Positions 34,927 through 43,732 of a stretch of 64,000 nt of DNA are shown one piece after another. Under the pieces are notes generated by a model. That model was not told where the DNA came from. It saw only the letters and a list, made by a program, of their open reading frames with translations, and did not search any database. This stretch comes from JAMHWF01 sp048500255 (GTDB lineage: Bacteria > Pseudomonadota > Gammaproteobacteria > Burkholderiales > Burkholderiaceae_C). The number at the start of each line of letters is the position of its first letter. Positions within the stretch are counted from its first letter, which is position 1. The stretch lies in NCBI GenBank assembly GCA_048500255.1, contig JASNYH010000009.1:73223-137222 (forward strand), in the 5' to 3' direction. Made by a program: the position numbers and the translations under genes.

Positions 34927-36207
34927 TCAGAGCCTCCAGACCCGCAGGCCGGCCGCCGTCATCGCCGCGGCGTCGATGCTCGCCTTGACGTCGACGATGC
35001 ACCCGCCCTTGGTGAGTTTCCGGCAGTACTCTTCCGGTCCGAACGAGGCGAAGGCCTTGTGGGCGACGGCCACGACGACGGCGTCGGCGCGTGGCAAGTC
35101 GTCCCAGCGCTTCAGCTCGACGCCATACTCGTGCATCGCCTCGGCCGGATCGGCCTCGGGGTCGTGACAGCTGACCTCGACGCCGTACGTCCTGAGTTCG
35201 TTGATGATGTCGATGACCTTGCTGTTGCGCAGGTCGGCGCAGTTTTCCTTGAACGTCAGGCCGAGCACGTTGACGCGCGCGCCCTTGACGTAGCTGCCGG
35301 CGGCGATCATTTCCTTGACGGTCTGCTCGGCGATGAACTTGCCCATACCGTCGTTGATGCGGCGTCCGGCGAGGATCACCTGCGGGTGGTAGCCCAGCAT
35401 CTCCGCCTTGTGGGTCAGGTAGTACGGGTCGACGCCGATGCAGTGCCCCCCCACCAGGCCGGGCTTGAACCTGAGGAAGTTCCACTTCGTGCCGGCCGCC
35501 TCGAGCACCTCGGTGGTGTCGATGCCGATGCGATCGAAGATGATCGCCAGCTCGTTCATCAGCGCGATGTTCAGGTCGCGCTGCGTGTTCTCGATCACCT
35601 TGCAGGCCTCGGCCGCCTTGATGCTGCTGCAGCGATGCACGCCCGGCTTGACGACTTTCTCGTACAGCGCCGCGACCTTCTCGAGCGTCTCTGGCGTGTC
35701 GCCGGAAACAACCTTGACGACGTTCGTCAGCATGTGCTCGCGGTCGCCGGGATTGATGCGCTCGGGGCTGTAGCCGACGAAGAAGTCGCGCTTCCATTGC
35801 AGTCCGGAGGTCTCCTCGAGCAGCGGGATGCAGACCTCTTCCGTCGCTCCGGGATAGACGGTGGACTCGTAGACGACGACGGCGCCGCGCTTGAGATGCG
35901 GCCCGATCGTGCGGCTGGCGCCGGCGAGCGGTGCGAAGTCGGGACGATGCGCCTCGTCGACCGGCGTCGGGACGGCGACGAGGATGAAGTCCGCTTCGCC
36001 CAGCATCGCAGGGTCGCTCGTGTATTCGGCGAACTCGGCCAGCGCCATGTCGGCGTCCGGGATTTCTTTGGACGGATCGGTGCCGGCGCGGCACTTGGCG
36101 ACCTTGTCCTGCACGATGTCGAAGCCGATGGTTCGCATCTTCTTGCCGAACTCGACGACGAGCGGAAGCCCGACGTATCCGAGACCGATGACCGCAATCG
36201 TAGACAC
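34927..36207 (-). CDS. tviB: UDP-N-acetylhexosamine 6-dehydrogenase (TviB/WbpO type)
   Basis: A 426-residue NAD-dependent nucleotide sugar dehydrogenase that converts UDP-GlcNAc or UDP-GalNAc to the uronic acid by two oxidations. The N-terminal VIGLGYVGLPLVVEFGKK, the catalytic Cys region GGHCIGVDPYYLTHKAE near residue 258 and the C-terminal GLTFKENCADLRNSKV domain are intact. Resemblance to the Vi-antigen TviB and to WbpO/WbpA favours N-acetylated substrates over UDP-glucose. The product would be an N-acetylhexosaminuronic acid for the EPS. Whether the hexosamine is gluco or galacto is undecided. Confidence 0.86.
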   Translation of the reverse strand: MSTIAVIGLGYVGLPLVVEFGKKMRTIGFDIVQDKVAKCRAGTDPSKEIPDADMALAEFAEYTSDPAMLGEADFILVAVPTPVDEAHRPDFAPLAGASRTIGPHLKRGAVVVYESTVYPGATEEVCIPLLEETSGLQWKRDFFVGYSPERINPGDREHMLTNVVKVVSGDTPETLEKVAALYEKVVKPGVHRCSSIKAAEACKVIENTQRDLNIALMNELAIIFDRIGIDTTEVLEAAGTKWNFLRFKPGLVGGHCIGVDPYYLTHKAEMLGYHPQVILAGRRINDGMGKFIAEQTVKEMIAAGSYVKGARVNVLGLTFKENCADLRNSKVIDIINELRTYGVEVSCHDPEADPAEAMHEYGVELKRWDDLPRADAVVVAVAHKAFASFGPEEYCRKLTKGGCIVDVKASIDAAAMTAAGLRVWRL

Positions 36208-36255
36208 AGTGTGTTCCTCTTCTTGGGCGGTACCGCTGCCGGCTGCCGCGTCGAT

Positions 36256-37716
36256 TCAGCCGGTGCGGCCGTAGGTGTCCTCGAAGCGCACGATGTCGTC
36301 TTCTCCGAGGTAGCTGCCCGACTGCACTTCGATCAGTTCCAGCGGGACCTTTCCGGGATTGGCCAGGCGATGGACCTCCCCGAGCGGGATGTAGGTGCTC
36401 TGGTTCTCGGTCAGCAGCATCTTGCGGTCGCCGCAGGTCACTTCGGCCGTGCCGGTGACGACGATCCAGTGCTCGGCACGGTGGTGATGCATCTGCAGAC
36501 TCAGCGATGCTCCCGGCTTGACGACGATGCGCTTGACCTGGAATCGCGGGCCGGCATCGATGCCGTCGTACGAACCCCAGGGCCGGTGCACTTGGCGATG
36601 CAGCGCCTGCTCGGTGCGGCCGTCGCGGTCGAGCCGCGCGACGATCTTCTTCACGTCCTGGCTGCGCTCGCGGCGCGTCACCAGCACGGCGTCGGGTGTC
36701 TCGACGACGACGACGTCGTCGAGGCCGACGATGCTGACGAGGCGGCTCGTCGCCTGCACGAGGCAGTGGCGGCTGTCCTCGACGAGGGCGTCGCCGACGG
36801 CGACGTTGCCGTGCGCATCGCGGCGGCCGACCTGCCAGACGGCGTCCCAGGCGCCGAGGTCGGACCATCCGGCGTCGAGCACGACCATGCGGATGTCGAA
36901 CTCGCTCGCCGGGCACTTCTCCATCACGGCGTAGTCGACCGACTCGGCGGGGATCGCGGCGAAGGCGTCGCGATCCGGGCGCACGAACGCCGCGTCGACG
37001 GCGCGTGCGCTCCAGGCACGGCGGCAGGCTGCCGCGATGTCGGGGCGGAACTTGTCGATCGCGCTCAGCCAGAGCGACGCGCGCAACACGAACATGCCGC
37101 TGTTCCAGAAGTAGCAGCCCTCGTCGACATAGCGCCCGGCCGTGGCCGCATCGGGCTTCTCGACGAACTGCGCGACGCGCCGTTCGGGCTCGCCGGCCGC
37201 GGTGCGGATATAGCCGAAGCCGGTTTCGGGCCGGTCGGGCGTGATGCCGAGGATGACGATCGCGCCGCCGGCAGCGGCGCGCACGGCACGCTGCAACGCC
37301 GCCGTGAATGCGGCGGTGTCGACCACCGTCTGGTCGGCTGGCGACACGACGAGGATCGGGTCGCTGCCGCTGTCTTCGGCGTGCAGCGCCGCCATCGTCA
37401 GCGCCGGCGCGGTATTGCGGCCCATCGGTTCGAGCAGTACCGCGGCGGGATCGGCACGCAGCTCGCGCAGCTGGTCGAGCACCAGGAAGCGGTGTTCCTC
37501 GTTGCCCACGACGAGCGGGGGCGCCACCGCGATGTCGGCGGCCGCGAGTCCGGCGAGCCGCTGCGTCGCCTGCTGGAACAGGCTGCAGTCGCCCGAGAGG
37601 ACGAGAAACTGCTTCGGATACTGCGCCCGCGACAGCGGCCACAGTCGTGTGCCGGAACCGCCGGCCATCAGCACGGGCAGGACGGCGATCGGTGCGGCTT
37701 GGGTTTGGGTCTTCAT
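36256..37716 (-). CDS. manC: mannose-1-phosphate guanylyltransferase / mannose-6-phosphate isomerase
   Basis: A 486-residue bifunctional enzyme making GDP-mannose. The nucleotidyltransferase domain begins with the signature MAGGSGTRLWPLSRAQYPKQF (first 20 residues of it visible near 15). The C-terminal cupin isomerase domain carries QMHHHRAEHWIVVTGTAEV with metal ligands near residue 415. I chose the ATG at 37716; sequence upstream in the frame lacks family resemblance. It lies 16 bp after fcl, and gmd-fcl-manC together give the route to GDP-L-fucose. No phosphomannomutase gene is present in the window. Confidence 0.92.
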   Translation of the reverse strand: MKTQTQAAPIAVLPVLMAGGSGTRLWPLSRAQYPKQFLVLSGDCSLFQQATQRLAGLAAADIAVAPPLVVGNEEHRFLVLDQLRELRADPAAVLLEPMGRNTAPALTMAALHAEDSGSDPILVVSPADQTVVDTAAFTAALQRAVRAAAGGAIVILGITPDRPETGFGYIRTAAGEPERRVAQFVEKPDAATAGRYVDEGCYFWNSGMFVLRASLWLSAIDKFRPDIAAACRRAWSARAVDAAFVRPDRDAFAAIPAESVDYAVMEKCPASEFDIRMVVLDAGWSDLGAWDAVWQVGRRDAHGNVAVGDALVEDSRHCLVQATSRLVSIVGLDDVVVVETPDAVLVTRRERSQDVKKIVARLDRDGRTEQALHRQVHRPWGSYDGIDAGPRFQVKRIVVKPGASLSLQMHHHRAEHWIVVTGTAEVTCGDRKMLLTENQSTYIPLGEVHRLANPGKVPLELIEVQSGSYLGEDDIVRFEDTYGRTG

Positions 37717-37732
37717 GTCGGATACCGAGTCG

Positions 37733-38713
37733 TCAGGCGAGCGTCTGCAGGAACTCGCGATACGCGCTCGCAAGCCCCTCGCGCAGCGGCGTCGACGCTT
37801 TCCAGCCGGCGCCGGACAGCACGCTCACGTCCATCAGCTTGCGCGGCGTGCCGTCGGGCTTGGAGGTGTCGTAGCGGATGTCGCCGCGGAAACCGACGAC
37901 CTCGCGCACCAGCGACGCCAGCTCGGCGATCGTGACGTCGTCGCCGACGCCGATGTTGACCAGCGGCGGCTCGAACCGGCCGGTGACGGATTCGTCGCTG
38001 CCGAGCAGCGCGGCATAGCCGTCGTCCGGCAGGTTCATCAGGTGGACGCAGGCGTCGGCCATGTCGTCGCTGTAGAGGAACTCGCGCCGCGGGGTGCCCG
38101 TGCCCCACACCGACACGACGGCATCGCCGCGTTCCCGGGCCTCGTGGAACTTGCGCAGCAGCGCCGGGATGACGTGGCTGTTCTCCGGGTGGTAGTTGTC
38201 GCCGGGGCCGTACAGGTTGGTCGGCATCACGGCGAGATAGCGCGTGCCGTACTGGCGGTTGTAGCTCCAGCACATCTCGATGCCGGCGATCTTGGCCAGC
38301 GCGTACGGGCGGTTGGTCGGCTCGAGCGGGCCGGTCAGCAGGCACGACTCCTTCATCGGCTGCGGCGCGAGGCGAGGATAGATGCAGCTCGAGCCTAGGA
38401 ACAGCAGCCGCTCGACGCCCGACTTCCATGCCGCGTGGATGACGTTGGTCTGGATCGCCAGGTTGTCGCGGATGAACTCGGCCGGGTAGGTGTTGTTGGC
38501 GACGATGCCGCCCACCTTCGCGGCGGCGAGGAAGACGTATCGCGGCTTCTCGGCGGCGAAGAAGGCTTCGGTACTCGTCGTGTCGGTCAGGTCGAGCTCG
38601 GCGTGCGTGCGCAGGATCAGCGAGCCGTAGCCCCTGGCCTGCAGGTTGCGGACGATCGCCGATCCGACCAGCCCGCGGTGCCCGGCAACGTAGATGCGCG
38701 ATGCGGTGTCCAT
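37733..38713 (-). CDS. fcl: GDP-L-fucose synthase
   Basis: A 326-residue SDR enzyme that epimerises and reduces GDP-4-keto-6-deoxymannose to GDP-L-fucose with NADPH. The nucleotide motif VAGHRGLVGSAIVR lies near residue 9, SSCIYP near 108 and the catalytic YALAKIAG (Y-x3-K) near 137. The DVSVLSGAGWKASTPLREG close is typical. The ATG at 38713 lies 11 bp after the gmd stop, so the two are cotranscribed. The next gene, manC, starts 16 bp downstream. Confidence 0.94.
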   Translation of the reverse strand: MDTASRIYVAGHRGLVGSAIVRNLQARGYGSLILRTHAELDLTDTTSTEAFFAAEKPRYVFLAAAKVGGIVANNTYPAEFIRDNLAIQTNVIHAAWKSGVERLLFLGSSCIYPRLAPQPMKESCLLTGPLEPTNRPYALAKIAGIEMCWSYNRQYGTRYLAVMPTNLYGPGDNYHPENSHVIPALLRKFHEARERGDAVVSVWGTGTPRREFLYSDDMADACVHLMNLPDDGYAALLGSDESVTGRFEPPLVNIGVGDDVTIAELASLVREVVGFRGDIRYDTSKPDGTPRKLMDVSVLSGAGWKASTPLREGLASAYREFLQTLA

Positions 38714-38724
38714 GGCGGGCGGCG

Positions 38725-39840
38725 TCACTCGTTGTAGTCGTAGGCCTGGAAGCCGGCGAGCTTGACCAGGCTGTCGCGCCGCGCCGCCGTGTAGTCGGCG
38801 TTGACCATCTCGGCGACCAGTTCGGCCAGCGAGGTCTTCGGCGTCCAGCCGAGCTTCTGCTTGGCCTTGGTCGGGTCGCCCAGCAGCGTTTCGACTTCGG
38901 TCGGGCGGAAGTAGCGCGGATCGACGCGCACGATGACCTCGCCCGGCTTGACGCGCGCCTTGTCGCCCTCGACCTTGACGACGCGGCCGACTTCCTTGAC
39001 GCCTTCGCCTTCGAACGCCACGGTGATGCCGAGTTCGCGCGCCGCGAACTCGACGAACTGGCGCACGCTGTACTGCGTGCCGGTGGCGATGACGAAGTCC
39101 TCGGGCTGCTCCTGCTGCAGCATCAGCCACTGCATCTCGACGTAGTCCTTGGCGTGGCCCCAGTCGCGCAGCGCGCTCAGGTTGCCGAGGTACAGGCAGT
39201 CCTGCAGCCCCAGCGCGATGCGGGCGACGGCGCGCGTGATCTTGCGCGTCACGAAGGTCTCGCCGCGCAGCGGACTCTCGTGGTTGAACAGGATGCCGTT
39301 GCAGGCGTACAGGCCGTAGGCCTCGCGGTAGTTGACCGTGATCCAGTAGCCGTAGAGCTTGGCGACGGCGTACGGGCTGCGCGGATAGAACGGCGTGGTT
39401 TCCTTCTGCGGGATCTCCTGCACCAGGCCGTACAGCTCGGACGTCGACGCCTGGTAGAAGCGCGTCTTCTTCTCGAGGCCGAGGATGCGGATCGCCTCGA
39501 GTATGCGCAGCGTGCCGAGGCCGTCGGCATTGGCGGTGTACTCCGGCGTCTCGAAGCTCACCGCGACGTGGCTCATCGCCGCGAGGTTGTAGATCTCGTC
39601 GGGCTGGACCTGCTGCACGATGCGGATCAGGTTCGTCGAGTCGGTGAGGTCGCCGTAGTGCAGCACGAGGCGCTGGTCGTCGACGTGAGGATCCTGGTAC
39701 AGGTGGTCGATGCGGTCGGTGTTGAACAGGCTGCTGCGGCGCTTGATGCCGTGCACGCGATAGCCCTTGCCGAGCAGCAGCTCGGCGAGGTAGGCGCCAT
39801 CCTGGCCCGTGATGCCCGTGATCAGTGCGGTCTTGTTCAT
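38725..39840 (-). CDS. gmd: GDP-mannose 4,6-dehydratase
   Basis: A 371-residue SDR dehydratase that forms GDP-4-keto-6-deoxy-D-mannose. The N-terminal ITGITGQDGAYLAELLLGKGY, the STSELYG triad segment near 127, and YAVAKLYGYW (Y-x3-K) near 152 are intact. The closing LGWTPKTSLAELVAEMV is family-typical. It stands between galE (41 bp upstream) and fcl in one operon. The length matches other Gmd proteins. Confidence 0.95.
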   Translation of the reverse strand: MNKTALITGITGQDGAYLAELLLGKGYRVHGIKRRSSLFNTDRIDHLYQDPHVDDQRLVLHYGDLTDSTNLIRIVQQVQPDEIYNLAAMSHVAVSFETPEYTANADGLGTLRILEAIRILGLEKKTRFYQASTSELYGLVQEIPQKETTPFYPRSPYAVAKLYGYWITVNYREAYGLYACNGILFNHESPLRGETFVTRKITRAVARIALGLQDCLYLGNLSALRDWGHAKDYVEMQWLMLQQEQPEDFVIATGTQYSVRQFVEFAARELGITVAFEGEGVKEVGRVVKVEGDKARVKPGEVIVRVDPRYFRPTEVETLLGDPTKAKQKLGWTPKTSLAELVAEMVNADYTAARRDSLVKLAGFQAYDYNE

Positions 39841-39881
39841 GATGAAGGTTCAGACGAAGGAGGGCGGCGGACGACTCGGCT

Positions 39882-40898
39882 TCAGGCCGCGTATCCCCGA
39901 GGATTCGATGATTGCCAGCGCCAGCTGTCGGCACACATCGCGTCGAGATCGCGCCGGGCGCGCCAACCGAGCAGTTCGCGCGCCAGCGTCGGGTCGGCAT
40001 AGCATCGCGCCACGTCGCCAGGGCGGCGCGCGACGATCTCGCAGGGCACGCTGCGTCCGCAGGCGCGCTCGTAGGCGTGCACCACGTCGAGCACGCTGTA
40101 GCCGATGCCGGTGCCGAGGTTGACGGTCAGCGAGCGCCGCTGTTCAGCCAGCCGGCGCAGCGCGGCAACGTGCCCCTCGGCGAGGTCGACGACATGGATG
40201 TAGTCGCGCACGCCCGTGCCGTCGGGCGTGTCGTAGTCGTTGCCGAAGATGCGCAGGCGATCGCGGCGGCCGACGGCGACCTGGGCGATATAGGGCAGCA
40301 GATTCGCCGGCTCGCCCCGCGGGTCCTCGCCGATCAGCCCGCTTTCGTGCGCGCCGATCGGGTTGAAGTAGCGCAGGCAGGCGATCGCCCAGCTTTCGTC
40401 GGCGGCGGCCAGATCGCGCAGGATCGATTCGCCGAACAGCTTCGTGGCGCCGTAGGGGTTCGTGTACGACAGCGGCGAGTCTTCGTGGATCGGCTGCCGC
40501 GGCGCCTCTCCGTAGACCGTCGCGCTGGAGCTGAACACGAGCGTGCGGCACCCTCGGTCGCGCATCACGCGACACAGCGTCAGCAGTCCGCCGATGTTCG
40601 TCGAGTAGTAGTCCAGCGGCCGCTGTCGCGACTCGCCGACGGCTTTCAAGGCTGCGAAGTGCACGACGGCATCGATGTCGTGCGCGTCGAAGACACGCCG
40701 CAACGCTGCCTCGTCGCACACGTCGACCCGTTCGAACACGGGCGCGCGGCCGCTCAGACGCTGCAGTCGTTCGAGTACGGCCGGGGAGCTGTTCGAGAAG
40801 TCGTCGATGCCCACGACGTCATGCCCGGCCTCCTGCAGCGCCAGCCACGTGTGGGAGGCGATGTATCCGGTGGCACCCGTGAGCAGGACGTTGGGCAT
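39882..40898 (-). CDS. galE: UDP-glucose 4-epimerase
   Basis: A 338-residue SDR epimerase interconverting UDP-glucose and UDP-galactose, and perhaps the N-acetyl forms. The nucleotide motif is LTGATGYIASHTWLAL (GATGYIASH in place of the usual GGTGYIGSH), SSSATVYGE lies near 123, and YGATKLFGE provides the catalytic Tyr and Lys near 148. It supplies galactose residues to the EPS, and could in principle supply GalNAc as substrate for the TviB homologue. It starts 25 bp after the epsL stop. Confidence 0.92.
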   Translation of the reverse strand: MPNVLLTGATGYIASHTWLALQEAGHDVVGIDDFSNSSPAVLERLQRLSGRAPVFERVDVCDEAALRRVFDAHDIDAVVHFAALKAVGESRQRPLDYYSTNIGGLLTLCRVMRDRGCRTLVFSSSATVYGEAPRQPIHEDSPLSYTNPYGATKLFGESILRDLAAADESWAIACLRYFNPIGAHESGLIGEDPRGEPANLLPYIAQVAVGRRDRLRIFGNDYDTPDGTGVRDYIHVVDLAEGHVAALRRLAEQRRSLTVNLGTGIGYSVLDVVHAYERACGRSVPCEIVARRPGDVARCYADPTLARELLGWRARRDLDAMCADSWRWQSSNPRGYAA

Positions 40899-40923
40899 GT
40901 GGATGGAGGCGGCGCCGGGCGGC

Positions 40924-42114
40924 TCAGCGCAGCGTCACCTGGGCCGAGCAGCCGGCCGTGTTGGCGGTGTAGGAGGTGGCGCCGCCGCGCTTCTCGTAGC
41001 CGAGCTGACAGCCCAGCAGGATGTTGCGCGTCGCCAGGTAGTTCGCGGCCAGCGTCAGCGTGCCGGTCTTGTCGTCGCCGCCGCCGAGCAGCTTGCGCCG
41101 GGCGTAGCGGGCACCCGCGTCGACGCCGATCTTGGCGGTGGCGTCCCAGTGAGCGCGCACGCGCGCTGCAGACGTGATCTGGCTGTTGTTGCCGGCGGGG
41201 TTCGTGTTGTTGAACGTGTAGCCGTCGAAGCTCGCCTCGGCACCGGTATCGCGGATCAGGTCCGTGATGAACGTCAGCTTGCCGGTGGGCTTGTACTCCC
41301 AGGTCAGCGAGCCCGTCACGCCCGAGAAGTCGCGGATTGTCGTGACGTCGTGATCTTCCTTGCTGTAGCTCAGGCGCGCGGCGACCTTGCTCAGCCCGGT
41401 CGGGACCCACACCGCCGTCAGATCCAGGTCGTTGCGGTCGAAATCGTCCGCCAGCGCATCGAAGCTGCCGCGCGTGTGCCGCACGCCCGCACCCAGAGTC
41501 AGCAGGCCGCTGGGCTTGTACAGCAGGCCCAGGCCGAGCGAGTTCTGATCGAACTCGTTGGCTTGCGCGGCAGGCGTCGTGGCCGAGTAGTCGCGCTTCC
41601 TGAAGATGTACGTGGCCTCGGCGGCGAGCAGCGATTCGCCGCCGAGGCGCCCGCGCGCCAGGAACTGCTGGCTGCGTTCCTTGTTCGGCTCGGTGATCGA
41701 CCCGACGCCGTCGGCGAAGCTCGACAGCGTCTGCGATGCCGTGTAGCTGACCGTGCCCGACAGCTGGTTGATCGTCGCCCAGTCGATGCCCAGGCCGATG
41801 CCGTAGCCGGTGTTGTCGAGCTGGTCGTTGTCGGCGAAGCGGTTGTAGCGCACCGCGACGTCGCCGAACAGGCGCTGGCGGCCGATCGGCTGATCGAGGC
41901 CCGCCAGCAGCGACGTGGTGGAGATCGTGTCGCTGCGGCTGACCGCGCCGACCGGAAGCGCCGCGCCGCCGGGCAGCCGGAACAGGTTGGAGTCGTGGGT
42001 GAACGTCTGCGAAGCGCCGAAGTAATACGGACTCTGCTGCGCATGAACCGTGCCTGCCGCCGCGATGCCGAGGGTCACGAAAGCGAGGCGAACGATATGC
42101 TTGGTCTGGTTCAT
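40924..42114 (-). CDS. epsL: outer-membrane EPS biosynthesis protein EpsL
   Basis: A 396-residue outer-membrane beta-barrel protein. The signal peptide MNQTKHIVRLAFVTLGIAA ends GTVHAQQ. The mature start SPYYFGASQTFTHDSNLFRLP is characteristic of the EpsL family found in exosortase/PEP-CTERM-associated EPS loci. Alternating hydrophobic strands continue to a final aromatic-poor strand ending QVTLR. It may form or support the EPS secretion pore. No exosortase or PEP-CTERM protein is seen in this window despite the family link. It follows epsB by 40 bp. Confidence 0.82.
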   Translation of the reverse strand: MNQTKHIVRLAFVTLGIAAAGTVHAQQSPYYFGASQTFTHDSNLFRLPGGAALPVGAVSRSDTISTTSLLAGLDQPIGRQRLFGDVAVRYNRFADNDQLDNTGYGIGLGIDWATINQLSGTVSYTASQTLSSFADGVGSITEPNKERSQQFLARGRLGGESLLAAEATYIFRKRDYSATTPAAQANEFDQNSLGLGLLYKPSGLLTLGAGVRHTRGSFDALADDFDRNDLDLTAVWVPTGLSKVAARLSYSKEDHDVTTIRDFSGVTGSLTWEYKPTGKLTFITDLIRDTGAEASFDGYTFNNTNPAGNNSQITSAARVRAHWDATAKIGVDAGARYARRKLLGGGDDKTGTLTLAANYLATRNILLGCQLGYEKRGGATSYTANTAGCSAQVTLR

Positions 42115-42154
42115 CGCAGGTCTCCAGTGGATGCGGGGTGAGTGGCGCCGCGCA

Positions 42155-43549
42155 TCAGTAGGCGTGGCGGTCGAAGAACATCAGGCGGATGGTACGCACA
42201 ATGATCTGGAGGTCCAGACCCAGCGACCAGTTGCGCAGGTACTCCAGATCGTATTCGACGCGCGCCTGCATCTTCTCGATCGTGTCGGTTTCGCCACGGT
42301 GCCCATTCACCTGCGCCCACCCGGTGATCCCCGGCTTGACCTTGTGCCTGACCATGTAGGCCTTGATCAGGCGCCGGTACTCCTCGTTGTGCGCCACGGC
42401 GTGCGGGCGCGGTCCCACGATGCTCATCGTGCCTTGCAGCACGTTGAAGAACTGCGGTAGTTCGTCGAGCGACGTGCGGCGCAGGAAGGCGCCGAACGGC
42501 GTGATGCGCGAGTCGTTGCGCGTCGCCTGCCTGACGACCGGGCCGTTGTCCTGCGTCGTCATCGAGCGGAACTTGTAGACGACGATCTCGCTGCCGTCGA
42601 GCCCGTTGCGGCGCTGGCGGAAGATGACGGGCCCTGGCGAGCTCAGCTTGACGCCGATCGCGACGGCGATCAGCAGCGGCGAGATCAGCACCAGGATGAT
42701 CGACGCCAGCATGATGTCGCTGATGCGCTTGACGAGGTCGTTGGTGCCGGTGAACGGGGTCTCGCAGATGCCGACGACGGGCACGCCGTTGAGGTCCTGC
42801 AAACGGCCCTGGATGATGCTGATGCCGAACACGTCGGGCACGAAGAACAGCGACGCCGTCGTGCCCTGCAACTGCTCGAGCAGCGACACGATGCGCGGCT
42901 GCGAGCCGAGCGCCATTGTGATGTAGACCTCGCGGATGCCGGTGCTGCGCACATAGGCGGCGACGTCGGCCAGGCCGCCCAGGCGCTGCGCCGCCGCCTC
43001 TTCGTGCAGCCGCTCGTCGACGCGGTCGTCGAAGTAGCCGATGAAGTCGATGCCGTCGGCGCGCGCCTCCATCAGCGCGCGCGCCACCTTGACGCCCAGC
43101 GGCCCGCCGCCGACGACGATCGCCGGGCGGCGCGCCTGCGGGCTGGCGGCATAGCGGCGGATCAGCGACTGGCCGATCCACACGGCGAGCCACTGCAGCA
43201 CCGGCGTGACGAAGGCCCACGCCAGCAGGGCCTGGCGGTCGAAGAACTCGAGGCTGCGCGTCGCGTAGCCGCACAGCGCGAGGATCGCCAGCAGCACGAT
43301 CCACGAGCTGACGATGTCGACGCCGGCGGCCAGCAGGTTGTCGCGGAACCGGTTGCGCCCGGGGAAGGTCAGCGCGAACACGAGCAGGCACAGTGTCAGC
43401 GACGCTCGCAGCGCCGGCTCGTCGTAGAAGCGCGCGACGGCGAGGAAGGACACGACGCTGATCGTCGGCTCGAGGAAGGCCGCCACCAGCGACGTGACCG
43501 ACTGCGGCGCGCTGTAGAACGTCCTCTTGTAGCTGCGGTCTTCGAACAT
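42155..43549 (-). CDS. epsB: undecaprenyl-phosphate glucose phosphotransferase EpsB (priming transferase)
   Basis: A 464-residue polyprenyl-phosphate hexose-1-phosphate transferase. The N-terminal half has four to five hydrophobic helices and a CoA-binding-like domain (AIVVGGGPLGVKVARAL near 135). A further helix near 280 is followed by the bacterial sugar transferase domain (VYKFRSMTT; FLRRTSLDELPQFFNVLQG; SIVGPRPHAVAHNEEY; KPGITGWAQVNGHRGET). It places the first sugar, probably glucose, on undecaprenyl phosphate. The ATG at 43549 was chosen since family sequence begins MFEDRSYKRTF. It heads the minus arm and faces ubiJ divergently. Confidence 0.9.
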   Translation of the reverse strand: MFEDRSYKRTFYSAPQSVTSLVAAFLEPTISVVSFLAVARFYDEPALRASLTLCLLVFALTFPGRNRFRDNLLAAGVDIVSSWIVLLAILALCGYATRSLEFFDRQALLAWAFVTPVLQWLAVWIGQSLIRRYAASPQARRPAIVVGGGPLGVKVARALMEARADGIDFIGYFDDRVDERLHEEAAAQRLGGLADVAAYVRSTGIREVYITMALGSQPRIVSLLEQLQGTTASLFFVPDVFGISIIQGRLQDLNGVPVVGICETPFTGTNDLVKRISDIMLASIILVLISPLLIAVAIGVKLSSPGPVIFRQRRNGLDGSEIVVYKFRSMTTQDNGPVVRQATRNDSRITPFGAFLRRTSLDELPQFFNVLQGTMSIVGPRPHAVAHNEEYRRLIKAYMVRHKVKPGITGWAQVNGHRGETDTIEKMQARVEYDLEYLRNWSLGLDLQIIVRTIRLMFFDRHAY

Positions 43550-43653
43550 CGGTCGATGCAGTCTGCGCTCTGTGCAATCCGGAGGCTGCGGGATCCCTGT
43601 CGCCGCGGCACGGTGCGTCGGGGGCACCGCGCGGAACCGGGTCACAGACTGAT

Positions 43654-43677
43654 GGCGGGATTCTGATCGAATCCGCC
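43654..43677. promoter_or_regulatory. inverted repeat in the epsB/ubiJ divergent region
   Basis: ggcgggattc-tgatc-gaatccgcc forms a 9-bp dyad with one bulged G. A second smaller dyad, ccatcc...ggatgg, lies at 43685-43706. Placed between divergent promoters, either may be an operator, but no regulator can be named. Confidence 0.35.
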
Positions 43678-43720
43678 GGCGCACCCATCCTGCGATTGCG
43701 GGATGGCGGCACGTGCTGCC

Positions 43721-43726
43721 TACAAT
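43721..43726 (+). promoter_or_regulatory. possible -10 box of ubiJ-ubiB
   Basis: TACAAT (five of six to consensus) ends 6 bp before the ubiJ ATG, so the transcript would be nearly leaderless. A weak TTGCGG lies 19 bp upstream. The spacing is longer than ideal. Confidence 0.35.
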
Positions 43727-43732
43727 CGCCGG

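Noticed and set aside
34888..37935. A 1015-codon plus-strand open frame opposite tviB and manC
   Set aside because: No motif is visible; it mirrors strongly conserved minus-strand enzymes.
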